NCBI GenBank assembly: GCA_964399875.1 | Contig: CAYNRQ010000056.1 | Span: forward strand, 1-7,459 | Direction: 5' to 3' | DNA length: 7,459 nucleotides | Origin: CAYNRQ01 sp964399875 | GTDB taxonomy: Archaea > Aenigmatarchaeota > Aenigmatarchaeia > QMZP01 | Shown: positions 1 through 6,588 of the stretch, piece after piece | Layout of the letters: each line of letters opens with the position of its first letter | How positions within the stretch are numbered: position 1 is the stretch's first letter | Program-made: the position numbers and the translations under genes | The notes under the pieces: model-generated | What the model was told of the DNA's origin: nothing | Seen by the model: only the letters and a program-made list of their open reading frames with translations | The model's database searches: none

Positions 1-1
1 C

Positions 2-165
2 ATGAAATTCGTGGCATATAGATTATATTATAGTGGCTTGATTATAACTTTACCCATTTTCTTAAAATAGGTACAGGAATAATTATAGGCGCTGGTGGAT
101 ACAATGCTGGCACATATCTGGTTGATAAATATTTTCTTGAAGAAAGAGGACAGCCTCTGGGAAAA
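2..165 (+). other. Probable displaced 5' part of the coiled-coil gene (frameshift or miscalled base)
   Basis: The reading frame of the following gene stays open upstream to position 34 but contains no ATG, GTG or TTG before GTG 166. Its translation there looks like real protein: a small-residue-rich hydrophobic stretch (GTGIIIGAGGYNAG), then LVDKYFLEERG. In the next frame an ATG at position 2 opens a 22-codon ORF with a hydrophobic end (SGLIITLPIFLK) that stops at TAG 68-70. One extra base in the TTTT (57-60) or AAAA (64-67) run would fuse both parts into one protein with an N-terminal membrane segment. Alternatives are a sequencing or assembly error, a true frameshift mutation, or programmed -1 slippage at TTAAAA. 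The window edge hides anything further upstream. Confidence 0.5.
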
Positions 166-1101
166 GTGCCATATATGGCAATGCTAACACCGGATCCAAA
201 TGAGCCAAACAACCTGCAGGTAATGACTTCAAATACACGCAGCCCTTCTGGGAGAAATGTGCATTATTTGTTCGTAAATGCATTTTATGATGGAAACAAT
301 AACAGAATAAGAGATAATGGCGAAATTCCAAGGAAAATCAAGATATGCAAGATAAGATACATAACAGACGAAAAGTCATACAAAGGTGAACTTGAGCAAT
401 TAGCAAAAAGGATAAAAGAAAAGGGGCTTTTTGGAATATCACCAACCCCATGGGGCGATGATATAAACGTTATTAGCATAGGCCCGGATGGTTCGATAAT
501 AGCTCCTGTAGAATCAGTCTTCTTTTATACAGATGAATCAGAAATCAGAAAATACATACAGCTTAGGGAAAAGGTAGAGAGATTGCAGGATAAGTATAGA
601 AATCTAAGAACAAGCTCAAAACAAAAAAGAAAGATTCTTCAAGAGCAGTTAAGAGAAGCAAGGAGAGAACTAAGAGAATACGAAAATGAATTGATAATGC
701 GTGAAACGGAAATACATGATTTAGAGAATCAGCAGACAAATGAACTGGAACAGATTGAGAATGCTTGTCAAGATGAAATAGCAGATTTAAGAGCAAGATT
801 CAGGAATTACAGAAAGGCAAACCCAGCCCAACCAAATTATGATGCTCTGTGGAGAAGGTTAGAAAGATCAAGCGACGTGAATGATACAGCAGACAGTGTT
901 ACAAGAATGGCCTACAGAATGGAAGTGGAGAGATCCAATCTTGACAGAAGGGCAGAGACACTCAGGGATAATGACAAAAGCTTAAGGCAATGGACTGGAA
1001 CATGGGCTGATAAACAATTAAGACAAATGAAAGCAAAACAGGAATCAGTGCCAAAAACAAGGCCACAAACACCACAAAAGAGACCAGCACGCCAAAGATA
1101 A
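166..1101 (+). CDS. Uncharacterised coiled-coil protein with a Ca-binding-like loop; 5' end uncertain
   Basis: I do not recognise the family. From GTG 166 the product is 311 residues. Residues 30-62 contain D42-x-N44-x-N46-x3-D50-x-G52-E53, which resembles the Asp/Asn-rich calcium-binding loops of SdrD-B/dockerin-like surface domains. A short mixed alpha/beta region follows to about residue 122. Residues about 124-215 form a long charged coiled coil rich in Arg, Glu and Lys, followed by a helical segment (about 225-292) and a basic, Pro/Gln-rich tail (KTRPQTPQKRPARQR). GTG 166 has no well-placed ribosome binding site: AGAGGA at 145-150 lies 15 nt away. The open frame also continues upstream with a likely membrane segment, so the native protein is probably longer, anchored in the membrane, and exposes the Ca-loop and coil on one side. 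The gene converges on the 696-residue membrane-protein gene with a 35-bp gap. That the ORF is a gene is fairly sure; its start and role are not. Confidence 0.75.
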   Translation: MPYMAMLTPDPNEPNNLQVMTSNTRSPSGRNVHYLFVNAFYDGNNNRIRDNGEIPRKIKICKIRYITDEKSYKGELEQLAKRIKEKGLFGISPTPWGDDINVISIGPDGSIIAPVESVFFYTDESEIRKYIQLREKVERLQDKYRNLRTSSKQKRKILQEQLREARRELREYENELIMRETEIHDLENQQTNELEQIENACQDEIADLRARFRNYRKANPAQPNYDALWRRLERSSDVNDTADSVTRMAYRMEVERSNLDRRAETLRDNDKSLRQWTGTWADKQLRQMKAKQESVPKTRPQTPQKRPARQR

Positions 1102-1136
1102 CAAAAACATGATTTTATAAAAAGATAATCAAAGAA
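1102..1136. terminator. A/T-rich convergent intergenic gap, possible archaeal termination zone
   Basis: This 35-bp gap separates the stops of two convergent genes. Read on the minus strand, downstream of the 696-residue gene, it contains two short oligo-T tracts (CTTTTTATAAAA and GTTTTTG), which fits archaeal oligo-T-dependent termination. No hairpin is evident. A TATA-like string (TTTTATAAAAA) also occurs here on the + strand but no + strand gene follows it. Confidence 0.3.
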
Positions 1137-3227
1137 TTAAGGAAGAAGTGTATCCTCATAATTTCCGGCCTTCCATTCTTCATGCAATTCAGTGCAGTTA
1201 TCTGTATTATCATCTTCTGGACAACACACACCATTTGCTATGTTTGCCCAGCACTTCAGCCTTGTCAATTTACCATCACTATCTGCATCATATTGTTTCT
1301 GCTGATCACACTGCTCATCCCTTTTACAGCCACCCTCTGCCCTCATGCATTTATGATTGATTGCCCCATTCTCATATTGCACATTGATCCAGTCACAATA
1401 ATCTGGAGCACCTTTAGGTTGTTCAACAGTGCCGGCGCCGCATTTCCTCGTGGCCTGTTCACACTTCTGGCCGAAAGGGCAATCCGCATCAATCTCGCAG
1501 CATGTTATTCCCCTGAAATCTATGCCTGTATTGGTTATTTCCCATTCCTTGAACCTGTAGCTCGATGTGGCCCTTACAAGATAGGTTTGTGTAGGCGCGT
1601 CCTTATTAGTCAGTTTCATAGGGCCGAAATTACAGTAAACAACATAAGGCCCCTTCAGATTTTCCCACTCAAACACGACCATATCAGGATCACCGGTCGT
1701 TCTACCTTTTTCTGACTTGGGTTTAACAGTGCATGCAGGCGTGATTCCCTCAGCAAAGCTTTTTGGAACCTCAAGCGTAACACTGGCATTCAATATCTCG
1801 CTATTCTTTCCCTTGGCAGATACAAGATGGAAACCAATCTGCAGTGAGCTGCCCTCTCTTACTGGCTGATCCGGTGCATCCAGATTAAGCCTTACAGGCG
1901 CATTGGTAAACTGCGAGGCCTCTTTCCTTTCTGGCTTAAGCCTGCCCTCCCTTGCCAGCCTTTCCCATTCAGACTGGTTCATTGCCTCAATCATCAGCAC
2001 TGATTCTATTCCATAATCATACTCCACTGTTCCATGTATAGGTATATACCTGTCCCTAAGGCCATGCTCTGATATATGATAGCAGCTAATACCATTCGCA
2101 TTGAACAGCAGCTGCCTTATGTCCATTTTAGTAAGATTAACATCGCCACTGACAACCTCAAAATAACACTCATTTGTCGCCTGCGGGCAAACCACGCCAG
2201 GATTGTTATCCGGCTTTATGCCAATATCTTCTGTCTTCAGCTTTTGCTCATAATAAGGGCCTTCTGGTATATCCCCAACCCATGTGCTCACACCAACCTT
2301 AACGTTCTTTGCAGGATACGCACCTTTGTTGTTTATCTTGACAAGAATAGTGAATGGCTGTTCTGCGTATATGGGCGTTACCCTTATCTCCTCTAGTTCT
2401 ACTCCATACGCTCCGCGCAGACCTGTATCAGGATCCCTCGTATACGTCCCATTCATCATCTGCTGGGTCCACCCCACTGGATTTGAGAACAGCATCCACG
2501 CATTGCCAAGAGTGGCCCTTAACTGCGACCATGCCTGTCCGATGGGCTTGAATGCGGAACTGAAAAAATTATGAACAGGCGGCCACCAGTACCCAAAAAC
2601 AGCCGAACCAACGTTCTGCCCGCCCACACCAGCAGAATAAATAAAGAATGACACTATTATTATAACAACACCTATTCCCTGTCTTGTGTTTGTATCAGCA
2701 TACCCAGATATAAACGCCAATACCCATATAACAAAGAACACTATAGTTGCATCATTCCAGTCCCATATCCTGAAAACGCCAGTCCCCATACCAACGGCAA
2801 TAGACACGATAAATAACCCAATAACCGCCCGCGACAACCGCGTGGGTGCCACCTTTTTTCTGCCTGTGTAAAACGCAGAAATTAAAACAAAAGCAGCTGC
2901 ACATACATAGAAACCAACTATAGCAGCCTCACTCATACCAGTAACCTTGATCCCGAAATCAAGGCCAAGTCCAAACATGGCAGAGTTATGGAATGCTATC
3001 AACAGAAGGAGGAGCATAAGAAATCCGAAAAAAACCTTATTTAATATATCAACACCGGTATTTCTCACATGCCTGGGGATAAAAAAGAAGAATGCAAGAG
3101 CCATGCCTGCCAAAAACACAGAATCTAATTTCACATAGAACATGGCCGCTATGAACAGGCCAAAGAGCGATTTAAACCACAGCTTGGGAAGCTGATACGG
3201 ACTCCTATACACGCCTCCATTAGTCAT
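1137..3227 (-). CDS. 7-TM membrane protein with CARDB/Ig-like and Cys-rich extracytoplasmic domains
   Basis: The 696-residue product has about seven hydrophobic segments (roughly 17-33, 36-50, 63-80, 98-120, 132-150, 160-176 and 184-201), then a Trp-rich amphipathic stretch (211-255). A first beta-rich domain follows (about 276-420; AEQPFTILVKINNKGAYPAKNVKV is CARDB/Ig-like, with Cys347/354/382), then a second beta domain (about 440-560; Cys499/532). The C-terminus (576-678) has 13 cysteines in CC, CxxDxDCPxGxxC-like and VCCP arrangements, and an EF-hand-like D647-x-D649-x-D651-G loop. With a cytoplasmic N-terminus, seven segments would put the Cys-rich part outside, where disulfides can form. 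That topology is inferred. ATG 3227 overlaps the upstream stop (ATGA) behind a strong GAGG-repeat ribosome binding site, so translation is probably coupled to the J-like gene. I recognise no named family. Possible roles are a surface adhesin or receptor, or the membrane part of an envelope assembly. Confidence 0.88.
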   Translation of the reverse strand: MTNGGVYRSPYQLPKLWFKSLFGLFIAAMFYVKLDSVFLAGMALAFFFFIPRHVRNTGVDILNKVFFGFLMLLLLLIAFHNSAMFGLGLDFGIKVTGMSEAAIVGFYVCAAAFVLISAFYTGRKKVAPTRLSRAVIGLFIVSIAVGMGTGVFRIWDWNDATIVFFVIWVLAFISGYADTNTRQGIGVVIIIVSFFIYSAGVGGQNVGSAVFGYWWPPVHNFFSSAFKPIGQAWSQLRATLGNAWMLFSNPVGWTQQMMNGTYTRDPDTGLRGAYGVELEEIRVTPIYAEQPFTILVKINNKGAYPAKNVKVGVSTWVGDIPEGPYYEQKLKTEDIGIKPDNNPGVVCPQATNECYFEVVSGDVNLTKMDIRQLLFNANGISCYHISEHGLRDRYIPIHGTVEYDYGIESVLMIEAMNQSEWERLAREGRLKPERKEASQFTNAPVRLNLDAPDQPVREGSSLQIGFHLVSAKGKNSEILNASVTLEVPKSFAEGITPACTVKPKSEKGRTTGDPDMVVFEWENLKGPYVVYCNFGPMKLTNKDAPTQTYLVRATSSYRFKEWEITNTGIDFRGITCCEIDADCPFGQKCEQATRKCGAGTVEQPKGAPDYCDWINVQYENGAINHKCMRAEGGCKRDEQCDQQKQYDADSDGKLTRLKCWANIANGVCCPEDDNTDNCTELHEEWKAGNYEDTLLP

Positions 3228-4276
3228 TCCTCCTCCTCCTCTTTTTCAGGAACCCCATAGGTTGTTCCGCCAAGCATCATATAGGCAACAAGAGCAATTA
3301 TCAAACCAACAGGCGTTGCAAAAGGAAATGTTGACAATATAAAGGCAAGGGAAAAGAAAACCAGACCCATAATCTTAAACAGTTCCCTGACAAAAGCAAG
3401 ACCCGTTTCCGTTCCAATCTGATGCCCGCTCTTTTTTAATCTGGCCTTTATTTCCTCTATCTTTAATGCAGCATCCCTCTCCCTTTGCAGTTCCTCTATT
3501 TTATATCTTACCCTATCCCTCTCATACCTTGTTCTGGCTCTCTCCATCTCATCATCCAGTTTCCTTCTTTCTTTATCAAATCTTTTTGTAACCCTTTCTA
3601 TCTCCTTTTCTATAACATCAACCGGCGGGGGAATAATGCTATAAACAGCCCAGCAAAGGAGCGCCAAAAGAAACAAGACACTGCCAATCGTTACAGATAA
3701 AATAATACCTATTACCATAAAGATTAAAAACAAGACAGCAATGTTAACGTGGCCGCTTAACCTTTTAGACAAATACGGAATCTTCGGAGGCCTTACCCTT
3801 CCACCCCTTCCAGAGTCATCACCACTATCAGGAGGCCTTCTTGCCAATCCACCGGGAGGCCTTCGTGCCAATTCTGTGGGCTCACCTCTTCCAGAATAAT
3901 CCCATCTTTTTCTTCTTACAGAAACCTTCACCCTCTCAGACTCTTTCTTCGCCGGTGCAGTTTCATTCTTCAGTATCACCCCTTGCCCTCTTCTTGCTAG
4001 AGCCGTAATATCTTCAGTAGATTTTTCAACAGGAACTTCTGGTGGTCCATGAGGTCGCTTTGCTTCCTTTATATTTTTACGTGCTTCCATCTTATTGCAA
4101 TAATTCATAAGCACATGCCGGGCCTCTTTGAACTTATTGAACTCTTCACTATGCCAACCATAAACATCCCCAATCTTTTTCCTATACACTATGAAGGCCC
4201 TTTTGATCTCATCCCTTGTGGGGTATTCGCTTTTTATACCAAGAACCCTCTTAGCCTCCTGAACACTCATTGCCAT
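3224..4276 (-). CDS. Membrane protein with a degenerate J-domain-like N-terminus and central coiled coil
   Basis: From ATG 4276 the product has 350 residues. Residues about 4-60 match a J domain in helix pattern: VQEAKRVLGI, then DEIKRAFIVYRKKIG, then a loop, then EEFNKFKEARHVLMNY. The Hsp70-stimulating HPD tripeptide is absent; the loop reads GDVYGWHSE. Residues 70-170 are basic and disordered, with an 8-residue tandem repeat around LARRPP. Two membrane segments (about 178-194 and 197-214), a charged coiled coil (220-283), two more membrane segments (about 300-316 and 320-337) and an acidic poly-Glu tail follow. An even number of segments places the J-like part, coil and tail all in the cytoplasm, if the N-terminus is inside. 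The frame is open to 4390, but ATG 4276 is preferred: GGTG sits 5 nt upstream, the J-like helix begins there, and a longer form would overlap the divergent FHA gene. It leads an operon with the 7-TM gene. It is probably a scaffold rather than an active DnaJ co-chaperone; the fold assignment is by eye. Confidence 0.8.
   Translation of the reverse strand: MAMSVQEAKRVLGIKSEYPTRDEIKRAFIVYRKKIGDVYGWHSEEFNKFKEARHVLMNYCNKMEARKNIKEAKRPHGPPEVPVEKSTEDITALARRGQGVILKNETAPAKKESERVKVSVRRKRWDYSGRGEPTELARRPPGGLARRPPDSGDDSGRGGRVRPPKIPYLSKRLSGHVNIAVLFLIFMVIGIILSVTIGSVLFLLALLCWAVYSIIPPPVDVIEKEIERVTKRFDKERRKLDDEMERARTRYERDRVRYKIEELQRERDAALKIEEIKARLKKSGHQIGTETGLAFVRELFKIMGLVFFSLAFILSTFPFATPVGLIIALVAYMMLGGTTYGVPEKEEEEE
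3228..3241 (-). promoter_or_regulatory. Multi-register Shine-Dalgarno tract made from poly-Glu codons
   Basis: On the minus strand GAGGAGGAGGAGGA lies directly before ATG 3227. The same bases encode the terminal Glu residues of the J-like protein, whose TGA (3226-3224) overlaps the start codon. The tract offers several GGAGG registers, about 1 to 7 nt from the ATG, so terminating ribosomes could restart on the downstream gene. Confidence 0.75.
3831..3872 (-). repeat. 24-bp-period tandem repeat inside the J-like gene
   Basis: The 18-mers at 3831-3848 and 3855-3872 differ at one base and are offset by 24 bp, that is eight codons. They encode the paired ELARRPPG and GLARRPPD units in the basic linker. 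A shorter echo (GGAGGCCTTAC, encoding RPP) occurs near 3786. The in-frame period suggests expansion of a Pro/Arg-rich low-complexity segment. Confidence 0.7.
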
Positions 4277-4342
4277 TATCACACCGCTTATTAAAAGATT
4301 GGTCAAGCTAAAATAAAAAGCTAAATCAAAAACAAGGCAAAT

Positions 4343-4351
4343 CTTAAATAG
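4343..4351 (+). promoter_or_regulatory. TATA-box-like element of the divergent FHA / J-like promoter region
   Basis: CTTAAATAG is centred about 33 nt before ATG 4380. With a start site about 26 nt downstream of the box centre, the FHA mRNA would have only a few leader bases. The complement, CTATTTAAG, could serve the minus-strand operon with a leader of about 45 nt. A second minus-strand candidate is the TTTTTATTTT tract near 4309-4320, which would give a leader of about 12 nt that still contains the GGTG ribosome binding site. Confidence 0.45.
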
Positions 4352-4379
4352 CTTTGCTTTAATTCTAATATGGGATAGC

Positions 4380-4685
4380 ATGCCCTCCATAGTGGATATG
4401 CAAACAAAAGCAGTAATAGGCCTGGAAAATGACAGGGTTTTTGGCAGTGCTGAGAGTTGCGATGTTACTATAACAGATGGTTCCCTTTCACCCCAACACT
4501 TCAGGGTCTATGAACAGAATGAAAAATACTTTGTAGTGGATATTAACAGTGGATCAGAAACAAACGTTTCAAGCCCGGGTTCAGGCTTCTCCATGCAAAC
4601 GACACTAAACCCATATGTCCCAAGGGAATTAAATGACCAAGACGAAATCACAGCAGGAAAAAGAAAATTCAGATTCCAGCTTTGA
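4380..4685 (+). CDS. Small single-domain FHA-like protein
   Basis: The 101-residue product is essentially one forkhead-associated (FHA) domain, the class of beta-sandwich that binds phosphothreonine peptides. Strands and landmarks run in order: VIGLENDRVFGSAESCDVTI (canonical GR.SpxCDIxI), S37-x-x-H40 (the conserved SxxH), YFVVDINSGSETNV (canonical DLxSxNGTxVN), then LNDQDEITAGKRKFRF. Several binding-loop residues deviate: the Arg of the GR pair is Ser23, and the NG of NGT is Ser59-Glu60. Phosphothreonine recognition may therefore be weakened or altered. No kinase gene is visible in the window. It is divergent from the J-like/7-TM operon, with 103 bp between start codons, and may be co-regulated with it. 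ATG 4380 is used; Met7 (ATG 4398) is an alternative start that keeps the whole domain. Confidence 0.82.
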   Translation: MPSIVDMQTKAVIGLENDRVFGSAESCDVTITDGSLSPQHFRVYEQNEKYFVVDINSGSETNVSSPGSGFSMQTTLNPYVPRELNDQDEITAGKRKFRFQL

Positions 4686-4709
4686 AACCTTTACTGCTAT
4701 ATTTGAATG

Positions 4710-4718
4710 CCCCCCCCC
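4710..4718. other. Homopolymer run of nine C
   Basis: Nine consecutive C lie in the 46-bp gap between the convergent FHA and surface-protein genes. The run is far longer than the surrounding composition predicts and is noncoding on both strands. It may be a length-variable tract or a base-calling weak point. No hairpin or clear T tract marks a terminator in this gap. Confidence 0.8.
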
Positions 4719-4731
4719 ACTTTGTTGAAAT

Positions 4732-5886
4732 CTAAATCCTTTCCAGCTCTATCTCTACATTATCAATATCAAAGTATCCGGTTCCTGAGAAAACCAGCTC
4801 ATTCCTTCCAGCATTCACATCGCTCACAGAGAAATAAGCCCTGTTTTCTCCTGCCCTGACCTGTGGAACATTAAGCGGTTTTCCATTAAGCTTTATATCA
4901 AGGCTCCCGCCCCTTAGGATCGAAAGAACATCAAAGCTAATCCTCCCCCTGTATCTTCCCTCATTCAGCCACTCATATTCGCTCCCGCTTATATTGAATT
5001 CCCTTGACCTTACTATCTCATTTTTAGATAAATATATCTTTATGTTTGCATTCTGGAGATTGAACACACCGCCAATCCCCTTGAATGTAACAATGTTATC
5101 TCCAATATTAAGCGGCACTGTGGAAAAGTTGAACCGTGCGTTTACCACACCTGACGGCAGACCATCATAAACATTCACGCCATTGACCTTGATTTCCATT
5201 CTGCCTGTGCTTCCTGTGCCAATGAAGTTTATTTCCCCTCTGTTAAACGCAGATATTTCGCTTGATAGCAGTTTGAACGAAAAGAACTTATCGGGTCCGT
5301 ACTCCAGGCCCACATCAAAGTTTCTTATTGTATAAACAGTGGATGCCCAGAACATCAGACCAGGCCCGTCACAGTATATTTTTAGTTCATTGGAATTTTT
5401 CACATAATCAGGGCTTATATCAATTGTATACTCCCTTGGGGCTGCCTTTCCTCTGTAGAATTCCTTTCCATTCCATGTAACAACCAAATCCCCGTACTGA
5501 TTGGTTTCGTAAACATCAAAACTTATCTTAACACCCCTTATTGTTTCAAGATACACATCATCCACATTTATATCAAAGGCCTGGCTTTCTCCACCCAGCA
5601 GACCAGCAGACACTGTTATCTGGGGAACACTCTTTAAACCCTCTGTCTGCACTTCCCCAACATTGAATGAACCAAGGCTTGCTGATTTGGCCTGGAAATC
5701 CGCTGCAAACCCAACAGTCCCTATCTTGAATTGTGAAACAACTATTGTTTCATTGACACCAGGAGGCGGGGCCGGTTGGTAAGGCACCAGAAGAGAAAAC
5801 AATGCAAACACCACAATTAGTATAATGGCTATGGTGAGCACAATCAAAAAATCATCTGCACCCTTCATTCTGTTCATATTTTCCAT
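4732..5886 (-). CDS. Membrane-anchored surface protein with three beta-sandwich repeats
   Basis: The 384-residue product starts with a short charged N-terminus and one strong hydrophobic helix (about 13-34). A K8-G9-A10 site just before the helix recalls archaeal class III (prepilin-like) signal peptides, although Asp follows at +2 and +3, which is atypical. A Pro-rich linker (36-43) leads to an exported part made almost wholly of beta strands. Three similar units of about 75-80 residues are visible, near 118-195, 215-286 and 312-384. Each has a strand ending in an NG turn (LVVTWNG, MEIKVNG, LDIKLNG), then an N-E/D-L/I-V-x-F/Y strand, and a closing strand with (F)D/N(V)xIxL. This suggests galactose-binding/jelly-roll-like modules, possibly carbohydrate binding or structural; I do not recognise a named family. 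AGAGG lies 3 nt before ATG 5886 and about 12 nt before the second Met (5877), so the exact start among Met1/4/7 is open. It converges on the FHA gene. Confidence 0.85.
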   Translation of the reverse strand: MENMNRMKGADDFLIVLTIAIILIVVFALFSLLVPYQPAPPPGVNETIVVSQFKIGTVGFAADFQAKSASLGSFNVGEVQTEGLKSVPQITVSAGLLGGESQAFDINVDDVYLETIRGVKISFDVYETNQYGDLVVTWNGKEFYRGKAAPREYTIDISPDYVKNSNELKIYCDGPGLMFWASTVYTIRNFDVGLEYGPDKFFSFKLLSSEISAFNRGEINFIGTGSTGRMEIKVNGVNVYDGLPSGVVNARFNFSTVPLNIGDNIVTFKGIGGVFNLQNANIKIYLSKNEIVRSREFNISGSEYEWLNEGRYRGRISFDVLSILRGGSLDIKLNGKPLNVPQVRAGENRAYFSVSDVNAGRNELVFSGTGYFDIDNVEIELERI

Positions 5887-5922
5887 ATCCTCTATTATAT
5901 ATTAATATTTTACCCAGTTAGG

Positions 5923-5932
5923 TTTTTTAAAG
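5923..5932 (-). promoter_or_regulatory. TATA-box-like element upstream of the surface-protein gene
   Basis: On the minus strand CTTTAAAAAA is centred about 41 nt before ATG 5886. A start site about 26 nt downstream, near 5900, would leave a leader of around 14 nt that includes the AGAGG ribosome binding site. The A/T-rich stretch 5891-5910 (ATTAATATATAATA on the minus strand) is an alternative box, but it lies too close for a leader containing AGAGG. Confidence 0.4.
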
Positions 5933-6094
5933 GTTCAATCAACGGCTCTAGCAGCTTAAATCCGCAAACTATGCAATTTCTACATATTGCTTGTATCTCT
6001 TCTTAAGCGGGGTTCTTATTTTAACCACCATCCTGCCAGTGCCTGATTAACTGTCTTATCCCCCTTCAGTATATAGCATCGGCATTAAGAGAAG

Positions 6095-6133
6095 TTTGGC
6101 GTAGCCAAATTTGGACGAAGGCAACTTGTTGCC
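6095..6133. repeat. Cluster of two tight dyads
   Basis: TTTGGC-gta-GCCAAA (6095-6109) is followed by GGCAAC-tt-GTTGCC (6120-6133), with a TTTGG (6110-6114) and CCAAA (6132-6136) that could pair with each other as an alternative. The cluster resembles an extragenic palindromic element. Both strands translate across it into short basic peptides, which I take as by-products of the dyads. Confidence 0.5.
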
Positions 6134-6315
6134 AAAGTCGTGCGGTGCCTGTATATTCTTCGAATGAAATGAGAAGGGGATTTTAATGCAATGTCGGATG
6201 AAGTCTGAAAACTCCCGAGTTTGAGACCATGAGCATATTATCAATTATCTGCGAAGCAGACTATGGCCACATTATTCCTTTACGGAATTAAATTCACAGA
6301 GCCCCAATTACAAAC

Positions 6316-6324
6316 AAATTTAAG
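6316..6324 (+). promoter_or_regulatory. TATA-like element 26 nt before a small ORF
   Basis: AAATTTAAG is centred at 6320, exactly 26 nt before ATG 6346. That is the geometry of an archaeal leaderless promoter. Such A/T strings are frequent by chance in this noncoding region. Confidence 0.25.
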
Positions 6325-6345
6325 TTTGCAAAGATAATATACTAT

Positions 6346-6429
6346 ATGATTGATTGGATGTTAATATTATGTTCCTTTACATACAATAAATCTTTGGATA
6401 TTGGGTCTGTTTTCGAACAGATCACTTAA
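6346..6429 (+). CDS. Possible leaderless 27-residue microprotein
   Basis: ATG 6346 to TAA 6427-6429 encodes 27 residues beginning MIDWMLILCSFTYNKSL, with a short hydrophobic N-terminus and a more polar end. The only positive evidence is the position of a TATA-like element 26 nt upstream. A perfect 6-bp hairpin with a TTCG loop overlaps its last codons, which could equally be a transcript 3' structure. It may well be a chance ORF. Confidence 0.18.
   Translation: MIDWMLILCSFTYNKSLDIGSVFEQIT
6406..6421. repeat. Perfect hairpin with TTCG tetraloop
   Basis: TCTGTT (6406-6411) and AACAGA (6416-6421) form a 6-bp stem closed by TTCG. UUCG is a stable RNA tetraloop, although here it is closed by U-A rather than C-G. 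No T run follows on either strand. Confidence 0.5.
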
Positions 6430-6588
6430 CACAAGACAAAATATGTATCCGCATGATAGCTGTTTCATCCACGCGAGACTGAATACTGCGGTTTTTGTTT
6501 AGTTTTACCTCCCTGTCTGGTCACTGTGCCCTGGCAACGAATGTAACAAAAGAATCCCCGCATCCGAATATGTGGCAAGTTGTGCGAA
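6430..6588. other. Noncoding stretch, nothing identified
   Basis: I find no gene, tRNA-like fold or strong inverted repeat here. A 68-residue minus-strand frame crossing it starts at GTG without a ribosome binding site and runs through the 6589-6621 hairpin, so it is not called. Confidence 0.4.

Larger units (their letters stand above)
5933..6345. other. Noncoding stretch with no convincing gene; dyads only
   Basis: No ORF here has a good start, ribosome binding site or protein-like composition. Besides the dyads near 6095-6133, I see small perfect hairpins TCTGC-gaa-GCAGA (6248-6260) and ATTCC-tttac-GGAAT. These fit untranslated or decayed sequence. Confidence 0.5.

Noticed and set aside
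1182..2574. Several + strand ORFs of up to 177 aa opposite the 7-TM gene
   Set aside because: They are antisense to a gene with clear domain structure and have no protein-like features of their own.
4277..4390. N-terminal extension of the J-like protein to an ATG at 4390
   Set aside because: It would overlap the start of the divergent FHA gene and cover both candidate promoters. GGTG sits 5 nt before ATG 4276, where the J-like helix begins.
5932..5940. T-loop-like GGTTCAATC, suggesting a tRNA
   Set aside because: No matching T stem, acceptor stem or anticodon arm can be built around it.
6056..6244. 62-residue minus-strand frame across the dyad cluster
   Set aside because: TTG start, no ribosome binding site, and the sequence is shaped by the dyads.
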